In this document: positions 43,244 to 55,531 of the stretch, piece by piece
How positions within the stretch are numbered: position 1 is the stretch's first letter
How the letters are laid out: each line of letters opens with the position of its first letter
NCBI GenBank assembly: GCA_016744415.1
Contig: JADGEL010000002.1
Location: 186,001-250,000, forward strand
Length of the DNA: 64,000 bases
Source: Flavobacteriaceae bacterium
GTDB lineage: Bacteria > Bacteroidota > Bacteroidia > Flavobacteriales > Flavobacteriaceae
Reading direction: 5' to 3'
Translations under genes and position numbers: made by a program
Notes under the pieces: model-generated
Told to the model about the DNA's origin: nothing
Seen by the model: the letters and a program-made list of their open reading frames with translations, nothing else
Database searches by the model: none

Positions 43244-43600
43244 TCATTTTTCTTTGTCAAAATCCATAAATGAGTTTTCTGGATTTTTCTTATCATAATA
43301 GACAATAAATTTTCTGCCTATACATTTTCTGGTTTTATAACAATCTGTGAACTTCCAACTATTGTTCACAGAATTCATATATTCAACTCCATTCACAGAA
43401 TATGAAAACTTTATATAATATGTTTCAGAAAGCCCATAAACCTTATGGTCAACGATTTGACCTATTGTAAAATTGTTCTCCTTTTTTAAATCAATTTCTT
43501 TGTTTTCTTTTTTAAAGGATTTAATAGAAGCGATTGCTAAAATAAAAATTATTATACTTATTTGCACTTTTTTATTTTCGATAATATCTTGTAAACTCAA
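43244..43600 (-). CDS. Candidate immunity protein of the main Rhs toxin
   Basis: The 118-residue protein has one N-terminal membrane helix (VQISIIIFILAIASIKSF), a Lys/Glu-rich linker and a beta-rich domain (TIGQIVDHKVYGLSETYYIK, then FSYSVNGVEYMNSVNNSWKF, ending FIVYYDKKNPENSF) like the small DUF3592-type domains. It begins 1 bp after the stop of the giant Rhs gene and is the last gene before the terminator. That position, immediately after a variable Rhs tip, is where immunity genes lie. A membrane-bound inhibitor would suit the membrane-active tip predicted for its partner. Role inferred. Confidence 0.6.
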   Translation of the reverse strand: MSLQDIIENKKVQISIIIFILAIASIKSFKKENKEIDLKKENNFTIGQIVDHKVYGLSETYYIKFSYSVNGVEYMNSVNNSWKFTDCYKTRKCIGRKFIVYYDKKNPENSFMDFDKEK

Positions 43601-43601
43601 A

Positions 43602-46600
43602 CTATTTTATTTTTATTGGTTCTTTTTTATTAACTCTAGTATTATCTTGAGATTTAAAACTTATTTCTTCTTTATTTCCTTTTGGCATGGAAGTATTAGG
43701 CTTTATGCTTTCTTCAATAAAATTATTTAATTTAGCCTTTGATTCTTTTTTTACTAAAGTAACGACTATATTCTTAATTATTTCTAAAGTTCCATCTTCT
43801 GGGTTTGTTGAAATTCCTGCTTTTTTAAACAATTCTCCTATCGTAAGAGTTAACGCTAAATCCTTTACACCTTCATCTAAACTTTTAACGTTAAATCCTT
43901 CATCAATAGTATAATCCAAAAATGATTTTAATGTTGTCTTAGCGACACCTCCTTTTCCATGTGTTGCACCTTCTATAAGAGAATTTAGATAATCAACTTT
44001 TGTAGCATCTCCCCCATTTGCCAATATCTGCTTAAAGGCATCAAACCCTGCATAACCAAGAGATTTTTCCAAATATACTACCGAAGCTTCAGGGATAATA
44101 GCTATAATCGTAGGTGCTGCATATACGACTACAGGAGCACCAAATATTGCAACCCCTCCTGCACCGACAGCGTACATTACAGTTTTAGTAGCACCTACAT
44201 TTCTTTGTCTAACTTTAGCCAATCTTTCATCAACACTCCTATTAAGCTGCCTTATAACATCACTACCATTTGCTAATACTTCTAATTTCCTTTTAGAACT
44301 GTTTTCGCCCCCCAAAATACCTCCATAAACGTCCGTTGTCGATGCAAACGCCAGCCATGTTGCAATAAAAATATTTTTTTCTTCTTGCGTTTCTCCAGGC
44401 TCCAGCCCTTCTAATTCTATTTTATCAATTGGTCTATTTCCACTAAAGCTATACGGTGTATACCAAGGGTATTTATGTGCCAACGGGTCAACCGCAAAAA
44501 ACCTACCCACTCTTGGGTCATGCATTCTATATTTATAGTTCAAAGAATTTCCTTCGCCTTTTACTTCATCGTCCATTTCTTGCCCTTGGAAACCGTATCT
44601 GTAATCAGATGTGTTTCCATGTCTATTAGGTACTAATTGACCAAAAGGATAGTAATCATTATATGTAAGAACGTCCGGCATAAAAGTAGTGAAATTTAAT
44701 GGATCATCTACAATTTTACGGTCGCTTATTACACTTAGTACATTGCCCAGATGGTTGCTAAGTTCATAACGTTTGTCACCGACCAATCTTGAATATGTTT
44801 TGGTATGTACAGGGCCTGTTATTAACCTACCGTTTTCTGTATTGTCTAAATAATTTAGTACGCCATCTGCATCAGTATCGCCATTGCTGTTGGTGATTTC
44901 AACTATTGTTAGATACCCATCGCCATCATCGTCACTATCTAAGTAGTTAGGAATGCCATCTCCATCAGTATCTAATGCGTCATCAGGAGTATTGTTACTA
45001 TTGTCATCGGCATGTTCATTAATTGTTAGTATAGTATCGCCATCGTCATCTGTGTCCATATGGTTTGGTATGCCATCATCGTCTATATCTATTTCATATA
45101 CATTACCGTTAACTACTATTTTTTCTTTTAAATCTGGCAAACCATCATTATCTAAATCTGTTATATCGGTTACAGTAAAATTATCTATATAGAATGTTTG
45201 TGCCCCTGTCCATGTTTGTGTCCCATTTTGGTGTCTAATTCTCATATAATAATTACCTGTTACGGGGGCCGTAATTGTATGTTGTACAAACCCCGTTCCA
45301 TCAATTACCCAACCATAAGCACCACTTGTTGGGAGCAGCGTGTGAAACCATAAGGAATTTGTAAAACTGTCCATATCCATATCAAAGCTAATACGATACT
45401 CTTTTCCTGATACTAAATAATATTGTTTCATAGCACCTCCATAAGATCCATCTACCGCAACAGCTAATCTACCGTTATCAATAGTTATACTCTCAACATT
45501 GTAGCCTGCATAGGATTCCCACAAATCATTATCGTCAATAAATTCTGTTTGATGGATAATATTGTTAGGAAAATTTGTTTCATTAATACTTGTTAAATCA
45601 ATGTCATTACTACCTAATGCTAAATCGTTGTCTAAATAATCTGGTACAGTATCGCCATCTGCGTCATCGTCATTAAAATCACCATTCCCATTTGTGTCTT
45701 CGCTTAGTGTTGAAAGACCATCTCCATCATCATCGGCTTCCAAAAAGTTTGGTATTCCATCAAGATCTGTATCTAATGCATCATCTGGAAATCCATTTTG
45801 ATTTTGATCTGGAAATTCATTGATTGTTAATATTGTATCTCCATCATCATCTGTGTCTAAATGGTTTGAAACGCCATCATTATCAGTATCCAAATCTACA
45901 ATTGCGGATCCGTTTAGTACTTTTTCTTGATAATCTATGATTCCATCACCATCAGCATCTGTAATATCATAAATTTTAAAATTATCTATATAAAATGTTT
46001 CTGAACCTGTCCACGTTTCTGAGCTGCTATTATTTCTAAATCTTATTGAATAATCTCCGGAGACATGAGCTGTATAGGTATGTTCTTGCACCCCTGTTGT
46101 ATTGATTACATAGCCTATTGCACCACTTGTTGGGAGCAAAGCATGAAACCATAATGAGTGTGTGAAATTATCGATATCAGCATTAAAGCTAAATCGGTAT
46201 TTTCTACCTTGTACTAAATTATACGTTTTTAAGGCACCTCCCCATGGCCCATTAATAGTAACAGCCAATCTACTATTATCAATAGTAATACTATCTACAT
46301 TATAACCTGCATAGGCAGTAAATAAATCATTGTTATCTACAAAGTCAGTTTGGTGTATAATATTACTAGGAGCCGAATTTACAATTACTGGAGGAATTGG
46401 TGGTGGAGGTGCAGCTGATGATTGTTGCTCATCACCACCATTATCACCATCATTAAAACTGTACTCATGATATAGGATTTCATTCACTTGTTGTAATCCT
46501 AAACGACTAGAGCCATATATGTTTTGTTCTTTTAGAATTAAATTATTAGTATAACTACTCGTTCCAGGACCTCCAGTTGATATTTCGGAATGATTATAAG

Positions 46601-49600
46601 TACTCATCACATTTCCTTGAGCATCTCTAATATAATATGTTGTATTATGACCAATATAACTACTAACAACTTTCTTTGAAACTCTATTTCCTAAACCATC
46701 ATAGCCAAAATGTATTTGATTTCCGACTGGGTTTGAAATACTTGCTACTTTACCATCAACTCTCCACTTAATTGTTAAATTTTCTGCAGCATCATATGTC
46801 AATTGCCCGATAGCATCATAATAATAATTATGTAATCCTTGTATATCAATATCAAAATCGGTATTATCAATAGAATCTTCTACATGCTTTAATTGATTGG
46901 TATTGGCATTATAAGTGTATATCAAATGATCCATCATTGGATAGGTTCCATCTGCTTTCGGAGCAGATCTAGTCAAGGATAGAAGGTTTCCATTACGATC
47001 ATAACTATAACCACTTTTTATTGATGCATCTCCAAGTCCATCAACAATTTCATGATTATCCATATATTTGATTCTATTTAATTGATCATAATTATATTGA
47101 TTGTGGCTGGTTGGTAACTTATTTTCATCATAATCTAATAGTGAAGTGACCATGGTTTTAATATTTCCATTGTATAGATTACTAGATTCATTGTTTACTC
47201 CAGTTGGCAAACTTGTGCTACTACCCCTTGTAAAAGGGCCAGTATTTCTTGCCTTATAATCCTCATCAAAATAATTTAATGAGTACCCAAAAGCATCTGT
47301 AGCAATGTTGTTACCTATACCATCTTTACCCATATCTTGACTAGGATCTAACACTTCTGAATTAACTCCTTTTAACCATCCTTGTAACGTATAGGCATAG
47401 TCTTGCCCTTGCACTTGCTTATCACCAATTATAGTTTTTGCTAACGGACCATGGGCATAATAATCATACGAAGCATCTTTTTCCCAAATCACCTCATTGT
47501 TAGAAGTTTCTACAGCAATAATTCTGTTATCTTCATCGTATTGATATCTATGAATGAATAGATCTTTCTTTAAGGGTTCTGATTCTTTATTAGGCTGATA
47601 AACAACTTTGTTTACATTACCACTTATTAAATCATAACTATATGCAATACGCTTTATATGAGCTTCGCAATCATAACCTGTAGGGTCTCCATTTTCATCT
47701 AGCGCGCTACAATCTTCAAATCGCAATGCTGGTATATAAGTTACCATTTCTTTTACATTGCCATGAATGTCGTAATTATAAAACAGTGCATTGTCAAATT
47801 CTTGCGTTTCTACGCCAGTATATATATCGTAATATGCAACACTTGTTACTCTATTACGGCTGTTATAGGCTTCTTGTTTGTTAAAACTTAAAAATAACAT
47901 TTTAGCCGTTATGTTTTCATGTGGCAGCGTAATATAATCGTCATAAGTTGTTTTAGTGACTTCACGTACTTCAAACCCTAACTCTGAACTATAAGTTGAA
48001 ATATTAAAAGGGAAATCTGTTGCGTTTACATCAACTGCTATTCCACCTTTAACAAAGACTCCGTTTTCATTTATAATATAGTCCCAGCCAGTAATAAATT
48101 CACCAGCTTCAATAATTCTTCCTAAGTCATCATATTTTGTATATGAATATTTGTGGTGTCTATCATCAATATAGAGTTGATTCTCATTATTTGACACCAC
48201 AATTCTTCCTAAGGCATCATAAGCAAAACTAGTTTCGCCACCATCTGGTGTATATTGCCAAGTTAATTGATTTAGTGAGTTGTACTTATATTTAGTTTCT
48301 AAACTGTGAATTGGTTTTAAAGTATTATCTTCGTCTGTTGGGTTGTTTTCTCTAAAAGCATTGATATTATCATTTAATAAATCATCATTTGCATCGAGTC
48401 TATCAATTCCTTGAGGTGGTACCGTTTGTGTTAAATTTCCTGCTTGGTCATAATAATATAAGGTATATTGATATTCTTTATCTTCGTAAGACATCTCAAA
48501 TGTTTCCTGAACATTGGCCATCCCTGTTTCTATATAAGCTCTTATAAATTCATTTCTTTTTGCATTTAAGAAATTGTTATAAGAATCTTGTTGGTAAGCC
48601 TCTGTAAGGTTTGTAGTAAACTCTTCGCAAATATCAGTTTGTGTTGTTATTGTATCTGGTATTGTAATTTCTGCCTGATAAGGTACTGGAGGGCACTCAC
48701 CATCAAAATCAATTGACAGCATATATATTTGATCTATATAGGCATTCCAAAAATAATCATCGGTTACATCGTCTTGGGTGTTAAAATTTCTGATTGATTG
48801 ATAAGACACATAGGCATCTATAGCCGCATATATACCGTTAAAGCCATAATTTAAATTGGTGTCTCCAAACTCTACTAAGGTTAAGAAATTAGGATCATAG
48901 GTGCTGGTGATGTTTAATTCATCTAAATAGCGTTTGTATGAATCTACTAAATATTGTAAGCCTAAACTACAAAAATTCTCTTCTGTATAAAAACCTACTA
49001 GTTCATCTGCTGTGAAGCCAGAAACTAAATCATTAGAAGCATCAGCATCACCAATATTCATATAATTTATAAATTGCTGGTACTCTACTTGACATGCAAT
49101 AGGTTCTAGTGTTTGGGGGATGCATTCTTCACAAACGGATAGCTCTTTTTTAAGAGAAATAGAATAACTAATTTTTTCAGTACTTGCTGCCTTTAATTCA
49201 ATTGTTATACCACTTTCTTTTCCAAAACCAGGATTACTACTTTGATAATCATCACTAAAGATAGCGCAATAATTCATGCCATGAGCAAGATTTTCAATAT
49301 TTACATTTCTTCTAAAAAAATAAAAATTGGTGTCCTCAGTTTCATGCATTAATGTTTCTCCTTGGTTGTTAATATATGTCAATATTGTACCATACCCATA
49401 AGTATTTGTTATATCAATATTAACAAACTCATCAACATTACCCCGTTCAAAATTGCTTATCCTTAAATTAATGTGGAAATTTGGAAAACCAGAATCTGGA
49501 ATTATTCCAAAGTAAATATTTAAAGAACTAAAATCATTTGAGGCAAAATAACTATATTTAACACTTGCTGGAGTAGTAATAAAATCTAAACTTTGACTTT

Positions 49601-52600
49601 GATTTCTATACCCTGCATATTCCAACCTTTCTGCTATATTAGGAAGACTTACAAAAGTGATATATTCTGAAAATGTATGGATATCAAACTCTTCTTCTCC
49701 AGTAGTTTTATAATGTGAATGAATTGCATTTAATAGGTCTAAAAACGCATTTTCAAACAACGTTTCATATGCTGATGAATCATCACCACAAGTACTTATA
49801 TTTTCACCAGTATTATCTAAATCACAAATTAAAATACTTTGGTCATGTATTAATGAAAAACCTACCGAACCATCAACAAAGTGGAATGAAATAACTCCAG
49901 GGTTTGCATTAAAAGTAAAACTTGTAAATGACTCTATATTACTATAGTTGTTATAAACAATATTATCAACTTTGTCTTGGTAAATAATAGTACCATTAAG
50001 TGTTAAAGATAAACCTGACGTATCCCCAACTGTTATGGCAGACCATATAAATGTGTCATTTATAGAATCTATTTCATAATATTCATCTACACAAGTGGTA
50101 GTAAAGAAATCAGTATCACTAGTTAAATCGTACGATGTTGCAAAAAATTGATCTTTTAAAAGCAAATAATTATATACTTGTAGCATAACTTCATTACAAG
50201 ATATATCGCAGTCAGTTGGTGTACCACAGCACGAATAGTCAAATTCTTTTAAGGAAGAATTAATAGATTCTATATCACCATTTGTATTTGCATAGTACAA
50301 TTTTATGGATGTTGAATTTGTAAAGACAAGACCTTCAAAACTTTGGAAATTATTAAAATCTAGATATCTGTATGAGGCTATGGTTTCTCCATTAAACTTT
50401 AACCAATTGTATTCGCCAGCAGTTTCCCATGTTGGGTAGATGGCATCAGATAAGTCATCGTCTAAGAACTCTGGTAAAATACTGTTTTCATACGCATCAA
50501 CATTTTGCAAGCTATAGCTTGTACTTAATAAATTACCCGATGCATCTATAGCATTTAAAAGGTTTATATATGCTTCTTTAAAACGTGCTTGTCTGTCACA
50601 GCCTATTCCTTCGCCAGTTGGATCTATGGTTGAGGTATTTGGGTTTAGTACTTGCCCAACACCATCATCATCAACACCACATTCTCCAATAGCAACACAG
50701 GTAGTTCCTGTAAACACATGTTCTTCACTTTGTCCGTTAATATTTATATGAGCAATAACCTTAAAAGCAAAAACACCATTGCCAATATCAGAATTCATGG
50801 CGTCATAATATAAGTTGGAGAAATTAATAATACTCCAATTGGTTCCATTGGTTCCATAATTAGCCCACGTTCCTGTGCTTAATGAAGCTGGTATAGATAA
50901 TGTAAGTGGGTTTGCACATTGGTTTGTACTAATACCCGCATCTATTTCTAAATCAATACCATTTGTAGAAGTTCCATTGAGCGTTAGATCGGTTTGTTGC
51001 CCAACAACACCTCCCCAAGCTTCGAACAAATCAGCAGTAATGTATTGCCCAGTGATGGCAAATGTAAAACTCGCTTTGGTATTTACTTCAGCTATAGCTC
51101 CGTTTAAAAACATTTCCATATCGCTTAACAATGGACATTGTCCTGTTTGCACATAGAATGCATAATCTGAATCGTCTTCCAATTGATTAATAGCATCGTT
51201 TACATCAATACCAGAATCGTATGAATAATCTATAGGAATAAAACGTTTTTCTTTGGTAAGGTATAAGTCTGCATCGTTTTGGTCACATAATTGCGCTGCG
51301 CTAATTGTATTAATATGGCTTATGATTGCACTGGTATGAGAATAATCTCTGATTGGATTGGTGATCGTATATCCGTCTTCTTCACTTCCAATACATCCGT
51401 TATAAGTGCCTTGTTCTAAAGCATAAAGGTTAGAAAACACATATTTTATTTTTTCTTTAGTGCTTAGGTAAAACCCTTTATAAATTTGCCAAACACGATC
51501 TTGTAGGTAATCATCTGTAAGATTTTCAGTAGCTAAATAAACATCTGTTGGGTTATTGCATTGCGTAACTCCATCGCATATAGCAGCCATATAGGCAACT
51601 TGTAACATGGTCATGTTAGGCTCTCCATTATAACTATTTGTTAGAGCGTCTTGAATAATATCTATTCGCATTGTATTAATTGGTCCAGTTTCACCTAAGA
51701 TGGTAGGAGTAGTACTAAAATATGGATCTAGATCACTAATAGCGTCATCATTTAGGCTTACTAATAATCCGGCAGTACCAGCAGCTTCTGCATATGTGTT
51801 AATATTTCTAATATAATTGTCATATCCATCAGAATCTAAGCCAGATACAGGGTCTACCAAGTTACATATACTCGTAGCATATTCTAAATAATCATTCTCT
51901 GGGTGGTATTCTAACAACGATAACGCCCATGAATCATCCCAATAAGAAATAAAATCGCTAATGTTTGCAAGGTCTTCTGGACTTACCCAATTGTAAGGCA
52001 CTCCATTTTCATCAAGTGAAATTTGAACTGAATTGTCTTTTATTGCTGGAATCGGACCATCTCCATTATCAGTTACCCTAATTTCAATTGGAATTCCTGA
52101 ATAATCAACATAAGGAGTAAACGGAGTTTCCCAACTAACAGTAATGAAACCAGATCCGTTATTATAAATAAGTTTATTATCTTTATTAAAAATACTTAAC
52201 TCATCAATTACTTCTAAGATATCGTCCCCATCTGTATCAATTAAGTCAACATTTCCGTATTGACCTAATGGACTCATATCATGAATTAACCTAATATTAT
52301 CCACATCACAAGACAAAGAATTATAAGAGACTGGTTCATTACAAGGTGCAAGTTGTTGACAAGCTTCATATAATAATTCCCACTCTCTGTTATAGCGAGC
52401 TAAAAGTGCGTTTGCATCGATTTGATTTATATTTTGCAATTCATTGGCATCTGCAGCGGGATCACTACTTGCCCAAGTAACCACATTAATATTTATTGTA
52501 AATACAATTGATGTATCATATGTATCATAATATAGATTGAACTGTTCTATAATAAAGTCATCTCTTGACCCAAGTTCATCGGTACACTCATCACAAGTTA

Positions 52601-54794
52601 AATCACAGTCTGACAAGAAATCTACGTTCGGAGCAAATCCGGCAGGGTCTGCATAGCAATCAGATGAAGGATTAATTAACAATGCTACATATTCATCTGC
52701 ATAATTATTTAAAACATCTTCATTAATTCTTAAGTCTTTTGTTAAACTATAGGTTCCAGTATTTAGTGTAGCTGTTGGTATGACGGGAGAGATACTGGTA
52801 GTTTCGCTATCACTATTTGAAACATTGTATGTACCAAATGGCATTTCAATGCGAGTAGACTGATCCTGAATACAGTCGTCTTGAAGTGTAATTGAAAGAT
52901 CGTATACATATTCAAAGTACTTGTTGCAAAAATTAAAATAGGAGCTACTAGTAGCCGAATAAAGAAAATTATATGGGGTGGCATCTACCACTACACCAAC
53001 TTGATAATTAACGCCTAAAGCGTCAAAATTACTTGGGCCAAATTTATCTGTGGAATATAAAATGTTTTTGTCCTCATCTAAATCTGCAAAAGGACCATCA
53101 GCTTTTTCTAACAAGTCAGTAGTTATTGTAGTATGCATTGAAATATCTGATTCGTCGTCTAATCCCAATAATTTATCACTACCATCTGAATTTTTTGGAT
53201 TTTCGCCCGCCAATGCTGTAGCTATAGTTCTACCTTGGGGATCTATGTAGCTAACACTTACTTGACCATTAGGATCTACTACAATATTCTTTTTATAGTG
53301 TGATACATTTCCAACTCTGTAACCAAATAACCTATTCAATTCTTTTTGATTAGGTGTAGCATAGTAATATTTCATTTCATGATTATTACCTAGCCGATGT
53401 GTAATCCCTACACCACTTTTACGTCTTATACGGCCTGTATTATCAGGGGTATATTCTATTTGAGAAAAAGGGAATAATTGTGCATCAGGCACATAATTAA
53501 AGTGTGCACCCGTAATTGTAGAGTTTGTAGAGTAATATTTACTTGCCCCAATTGAGTTTTGCATTCCTATAGCTTCTACTTCGCATATGTCATTATTATC
53601 ACTCCAATCAAAGTCAAAATGAGAATACTTTTCCCCACTCTGATTTAGGTTAAAATTATCATAGTATCCTAAAAAATTTGTTTCACTAGGAACAGGTAAA
53701 ATCTCAATAGCAGGTCTTCCTTGATTGTCATAAATAACTTCACCCACAATGGCATTGTCATCACTATTTATTTTTGTTACTGTTTGTCTGTTTCTTAAGG
53801 TGCCATCAAAATAACTTACTACTTCTTTCTTTTTACCGTCCTCGGCATAAGAAGCTTGGAATTGCCAATTTTTAGAATCTTCATGAGCGATTATTACAGT
53901 TTTATCCCATTGATCTATTGTGAGCAATCCATCGCCTTGGCTCCATGGCCCATAGAAGTTATAAATACATTCTTCTAATGAAGACCCTGCAATATTTTTA
54001 GCTATAGCGCGTACTCTATACACTAAATAACCGTCGCTATAAATATTTGGAATGCTGTATGTGGATTCTTGGGTATTTATTCTTGTACTATTATTTTCAA
54101 ATTCTTTTTCAGTAAGTGAAATTTCATTTGTGTTCCTGTCATAATTATCTATCCAAGTCCATTCTAAATCATAGGATATTGCACCTGCAACTGGATTCCA
54201 ATTTATTAAATATTCACTATTATTTGTAGGGTTTAAATTGACTAATATATTTTGTGGTGCCAGCTCATTTGTAATATCAAATAATACAATAGCACTGAAC
54301 CCTACAATCAAATTAATATTTGCAGGAATAGTTGATGTGGTAGTGCTTAAATTATGATTTTCAGTTTGAATACTAACTACATCAATTTTAGCCCCATTAC
54401 TTTCTGAAATTTTATGGTATATCTTATCAAGACTATTTCCCGCACCAGTATTTGGATTGAACTCGACCTCTAATTCTTCAGAATAAGGAGTTCCATAACT
54501 TAAATCTGGTAAAATAGGGGTAATGGATAGATTTAATGTGAAGGTGTAATGCTCAAATGGGGCCAGATCACCATCAACAGTTAGCGAAATAAACGTTTCT
54601 CCTTCAAAACTCATTGAATTTGGAGGAATTATAGTTTGATTGAAGTCTTGTAGTGCATTACCTAAAATCTCACTATGTGAAACTATCCTATCTTGATTTA
54701 CTCTAGGAAAATCTTCCTGAGCATATATAGAAATTGAAATACTAAATAATGTAAATATTAGAAGATATCTTCTTAAAAATGCTAAAAAACTCAT
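43602..54794 (-). CDS. Giant Rhs/YD-repeat protein with two CBM-TSP3 modules and polymorphic tip
   Basis: This 3730-residue secreted protein starts with a Sec signal (SISIYAQ). About 2400 residues of beta-rich and Cys-pair-containing sequence with fibronectin-like parts follow, then YD repeats (e.g. [28 protein letters not shown]). After the YD part come two copies of a carbohydrate-binding-like domain plus thrombospondin type 3 calcium repeats ([18 protein letters not shown]), then the Rhs core ([40 protein letters not shown]). The last 260 residues differ from other Rhs tips and contain a glycine-rich hydrophobic stretch ([20 protein letters not shown]), hinting at a membrane-active toxin. 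The YD/core shell is expected to encapsulate and release the tip. It is co-transcribed with the companion genes at 54802-63123 and an immunity gene 1 bp downstream. Confidence 0.85.
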   Translation of the reverse strand: MSFLAFLRRYLLIFTLFSISISIYAQEDFPRVNQDRIVSHSEILGNALQDFNQTIIPPNSMSFEGETFISLTVDGDLAPFEHYTFTLNLSITPILPDLSYGTPYSEELEVEFNPNTGAGNSLDKIYHKISESNGAKIDVVSIQTENHNLSTTTSTIPANINLIVGFSAIVLFDITNELAPQNILVNLNPTNNSEYLINWNPVAGAISYDLEWTWIDNYDRNTNEISLTEKEFENNSTRINTQESTYSIPNIYSDGYLVYRVRAIAKNIAGSSLEECIYNFYGPWSQGDGLLTIDQWDKTVIIAHEDSKNWQFQASYAEDGKKKEVVSYFDGTLRNRQTVTKINSDDNAIVGEVIYDNQGRPAIEILPVPSETNFLGYYDNFNLNQSGEKYSHFDFDWSDNNDICEVEAIGMQNSIGASKYYSTNSTITGAHFNYVPDAQLFPFSQIEYTPDNTGRIRRKSGVGITHRLGNNHEMKYYYATPNQKELNRLFGYRVGNVSHYKKNIVVDPNGQVSVSYIDPQGRTIATALAGENPKNSDGSDKLLGLDDESDISMHTTITTDLLEKADGPFADLDEDKNILYSTDKFGPSNFDALGVNYQVGVVVDATPYNFLYSATSSSYFNFCNKYFEYVYDLSITLQDDCIQDQSTRIEMPFGTYNVSNSDSETTSISPVIPTATLNTGTYSLTKDLRINEDVLNNYADEYVALLINPSSDCYADPAGFAPNVDFLSDCDLTCDECTDELGSRDDFIIEQFNLYYDTYDTSIVFTININVVTWASSDPAADANELQNINQIDANALLARYNREWELLYEACQQLAPCNEPVSYNSLSCDVDNIRLIHDMSPLGQYGNVDLIDTDGDDILEVIDELSIFNKDNKLIYNNGSGFITVSWETPFTPYVDYSGIPIEIRVTDNGDGPIPAIKDNSVQISLDENGVPYNWVSPEDLANISDFISYWDDSWALSLLEYHPENDYLEYATSICNLVDPVSGLDSDGYDNYIRNINTYAEAAGTAGLLVSLNDDAISDLDPYFSTTPTILGETGPINTMRIDIIQDALTNSYNGEPNMTMLQVAYMAAICDGVTQCNNPTDVYLATENLTDDYLQDRVWQIYKGFYLSTKEKIKYVFSNLYALEQGTYNGCIGSEEDGYTITNPIRDYSHTSAIISHINTISAAQLCDQNDADLYLTKEKRFIPIDYSYDSGIDVNDAINQLEDDSDYAFYVQTGQCPLLSDMEMFLNGAIAEVNTKASFTFAITGQYITADLFEAWGGVVGQQTDLTLNGTSTNGIDLEIDAGISTNQCANPLTLSIPASLSTGTWANYGTNGTNWSIINFSNLYYDAMNSDIGNGVFAFKVIAHININGQSEEHVFTGTTCVAIGECGVDDDGVGQVLNPNTSTIDPTGEGIGCDRQARFKEAYINLLNAIDASGNLLSTSYSLQNVDAYENSILPEFLDDDLSDAIYPTWETAGEYNWLKFNGETIASYRYLDFNNFQSFEGLVFTNSTSIKLYYANTNGDIESINSSLKEFDYSCCGTPTDCDISCNEVMLQVYNYLLLKDQFFATSYDLTSDTDFFTTTCVDEYYEIDSINDTFIWSAITVGDTSGLSLTLNGTIIYQDKVDNIVYNNYSNIESFTSFTFNANPGVISFHFVDGSVGFSLIHDQSILICDLDNTGENISTCGDDSSAYETLFENAFLDLLNAIHSHYKTTGEEEFDIHTFSEYITFVSLPNIAERLEYAGYRNQSQSLDFITTPASVKYSYFASNDFSSLNIYFGIIPDSGFPNFHINLRISNFERGNVDEFVNIDITNTYGYGTILTYINNQGETLMHETEDTNFYFFRRNVNIENLAHGMNYCAIFSDDYQSSNPGFGKESGITIELKAASTEKISYSISLKKELSVCEECIPQTLEPIACQVEYQQFINYMNIGDADASNDLVSGFTADELVGFYTEENFCSLGLQYLVDSYKRYLDELNITSTYDPNFLTLVEFGDTNLNYGFNGIYAAIDAYVSYQSIRNFNTQDDVTDDYFWNAYIDQIYMLSIDFDGECPPVPYQAEITIPDTITTQTDICEEFTTNLTEAYQQDSYNNFLNAKRNEFIRAYIETGMANVQETFEMSYEDKEYQYTLYYYDQAGNLTQTVPPQGIDRLDANDDLLNDNINAFRENNPTDEDNTLKPIHSLETKYKYNSLNQLTWQYTPDGGETSFAYDALGRIVVSNNENQLYIDDRHHKYSYTKYDDLGRIIEAGEFITGWDYIINENGVFVKGGIAVDVNATDFPFNISTYSSELGFEVREVTKTTYDDYITLPHENITAKMLFLSFNKQEAYNSRNRVTSVAYYDIYTGVETQEFDNALFYNYDIHGNVKEMVTYIPALRFEDCSALDENGDPTGYDCEAHIKRIAYSYDLISGNVNKVVYQPNKESEPLKKDLFIHRYQYDEDNRIIAVETSNNEVIWEKDASYDYYAHGPLAKTIIGDKQVQGQDYAYTLQGWLKGVNSEVLDPSQDMGKDGIGNNIATDAFGYSLNYFDEDYKARNTGPFTRGSSTSLPTGVNNESSNLYNGNIKTMVTSLLDYDENKLPTSHNQYNYDQLNRIKYMDNHEIVDGLGDASIKSGYSYDRNGNLLSLTRSAPKADGTYPMMDHLIYTYNANTNQLKHVEDSIDNTDFDIDIQGLHNYYYDAIGQLTYDAAENLTIKWRVDGKVASISNPVGNQIHFGYDGLGNRVSKKVVSSYIGHNTTYYIRDAQGNVMSTYNHSEISTGGPGTSSYTNNLILKEQNIYGSSRLGLQQVNEILYHEYSFNDGDNGGDEQQSSAAPPPPIPPVIVNSAPSNIIHQTDFVDNNDLFTAYAGYNVDSITIDNSRLAVTINGPWGGALKTYNLVQGRKYRFSFNADIDNFTHSLWFHALLPTSGAIGYVINTTGVQEHTYTAHVSGDYSIRFRNNSSSETWTGSETFYIDNFKIYDITDADGDGIIDYQEKVLNGSAIVDLDTDNDGVSNHLDTDDDGDTILTINEFPDQNQNGFPDDALDTDLDGIPNFLEADDDGDGLSTLSEDTNGNGDFNDDDADGDTVPDYLDNDLALGSNDIDLTSINETNFPNNIIHQTEFIDDNDLWESYAGYNVESITIDNGRLAVAVDGSYGGAMKQYYLVSGKEYRISFDMDMDSFTNSLWFHTLLPTSGAYGWVIDGTGFVQHTITAPVTGNYYMRIRHQNGTQTWTGAQTFYIDNFTVTDITDLDNDGLPDLKEKIVVNGNVYEIDIDDDGIPNHMDTDDDGDTILTINEHADDNSNNTPDDALDTDGDGIPNYLDSDDDGDGYLTIVEITNSNGDTDADGVLNYLDNTENGRLITGPVHTKTYSRLVGDKRYELSNHLGNVLSVISDRKIVDDPLNFTTFMPDVLTYNDYYPFGQLVPNRHGNTSDYRYGFQGQEMDDEVKGEGNSLNYKYRMHDPRVGRFFAVDPLAHKYPWYTPYSFSGNRPIDKIELEGLEPGETQEEKNIFIATWLAFASTTDVYGGILGGENSSKRKLEVLANGSDVIRQLNRSVDERLAKVRQRNVGATKTVMYAVGAGGVAIFGAPVVVYAAPTIIAIIPEASVVYLEKSLGYAGFDAFKQILANGGDATKVDYLNSLIEGATHGKGGVAKTTLKSFLDYTIDEGFNVKSLDEGVKDLALTLTIGELFKKAGISTNPEDGTLEIIKNIVVTLVKKESKAKLNNFIEESIKPNTSMPKGNKEEISFKSQDNTRVNKKEPIKIK
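44400..44649. repeat. Rhs core homology arm in the main gene
   Basis: This 250-bp stretch of the Rhs gene encodes the conserved core from [11 protein letters not shown] to the LEGLE just before the variable tip, and matches 24425-24674 in front of the orphan tip. Recombination here and in element X (42841-43092 with 22661-22915) would exchange tip and immunity together. Confidence 0.9.
44829..46363. repeat. Internal duplication: CBM-like plus TSP3 module, two copies
   Basis: Within the giant gene, two copies of a roughly 735-770-bp module lie in tandem (about 45590-46363 and 44829-45563). Each begins with NIIHQT(D/E)F and holds AYAGYNV(D/E)SITID or SYAGYNV(D/E)SITID, a SLWFH-LLPTSGA motif, FYIDNF and a run of calcium-binding D-x-D-x-D-G repeats. 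The module is inserted between the YD repeats and the Rhs core. The copies differ at many residues, so the duplication is not recent. Confidence 0.85.
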
Positions 54795-54801
54795 AATGTG
54801 A

Positions 54802-55521
54802 TTAGTTTTGTATTATGTTATAGTCTTTGTATTTTAATGATACTGCAACCTTATTATCTGATTGTATAATGTAATTTGAAAGTACAAATTTATTGCTGTC
54901 AAAAATTTGAGAATCTTTTTCAGAGAAGTTAAATAAGATAATTTCTAGCTTAGGGTTTACAAGAACATCTTGATTATTTTTATCTTTTACTGAAATTTTA
55001 TTTGCTAAAAATAATTCCTGTTTTTGAATGGCATAGCTTTCTTTATCTATGTAGATGCGGATTTTACTGTAGGGTAAGAAATTAATTTCTTTGGCCTGTA
55101 ATTCAATAATATAATTGTCATTATTTACAATAATATTTGAAGATTTAAAACCCGTATTCATAAAGTTTGACAAATCAATTGGCGTGTTGCTCCCTTTAGA
55201 TAAATTAGTATTGGCATAAAGCATCGCTTTTTCAGAATGATTTATTTTTAGTAATGCTTCTGAAAATTGGATAAACTCTGTATCTTGTATTTTAGAATAC
55301 ATGACATCATCTGTTTTTACAATTTTCCCTTTATACGATTCTAAAATTCTATTGGAGTTATCATCTTGATAAAGTGTATAAGATGTATTTAGTGAATAAC
55401 TATTCTTCTGTTCGTAAAATATCTTTACCTTATTTAGAAGTTCATCAACCGTTATTTTAGATTGTGAGTAACTAGTTACATACAACAATAACCCTGCTAC
55501 TATTAATATATATTTCTTCAT
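54802..55521 (-). CDS. Periplasmic LolA-like protein
   Basis: The 239-residue product begins at the ATG at 55519-55521 ([20 protein letters not shown], Sec signal cleaved near residue 20). An earlier in-frame ATG at 55545 would overlap the upstream gene. The mature part is a mixed helix and beta-strand protein ([52 protein letters not shown]) with the strand order of LolA/outer-membrane-lipoprotein carrier folds. I do not see a lipobox. It lies between the SpvB-like companion (10-bp gap) and the giant Rhs gene (7-bp gap) and may help export or folding of one of them. Confidence 0.6.
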   Translation of the reverse strand: MKKYILIVAGLLLYVTSYSQSKITVDELLNKVKIFYEQKNSYSLNTSYTLYQDDNSNRILESYKGKIVKTDDVMYSKIQDTEFIQFSEALLKINHSEKAMLYANTNLSKGSNTPIDLSNFMNTGFKSSNIIVNNDNYIIELQAKEINFLPYSKIRIYIDKESYAIQKQELFLANKISVKDKNNQDVLVNPKLEIILFNFSEKDSQIFDSNKFVLSNYIIQSDNKVAVSLKYKDYNIIQN

Positions 55522-55531
55522 TATTATTGAT

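Noticed and set aside
43602-44399. A nuclease toxin at the end of the main Rhs protein
   Set aside because: I found no HNH, GHH or other nuclease motif; a hydrophobic glycine-rich segment points to membrane action, but that is weak.
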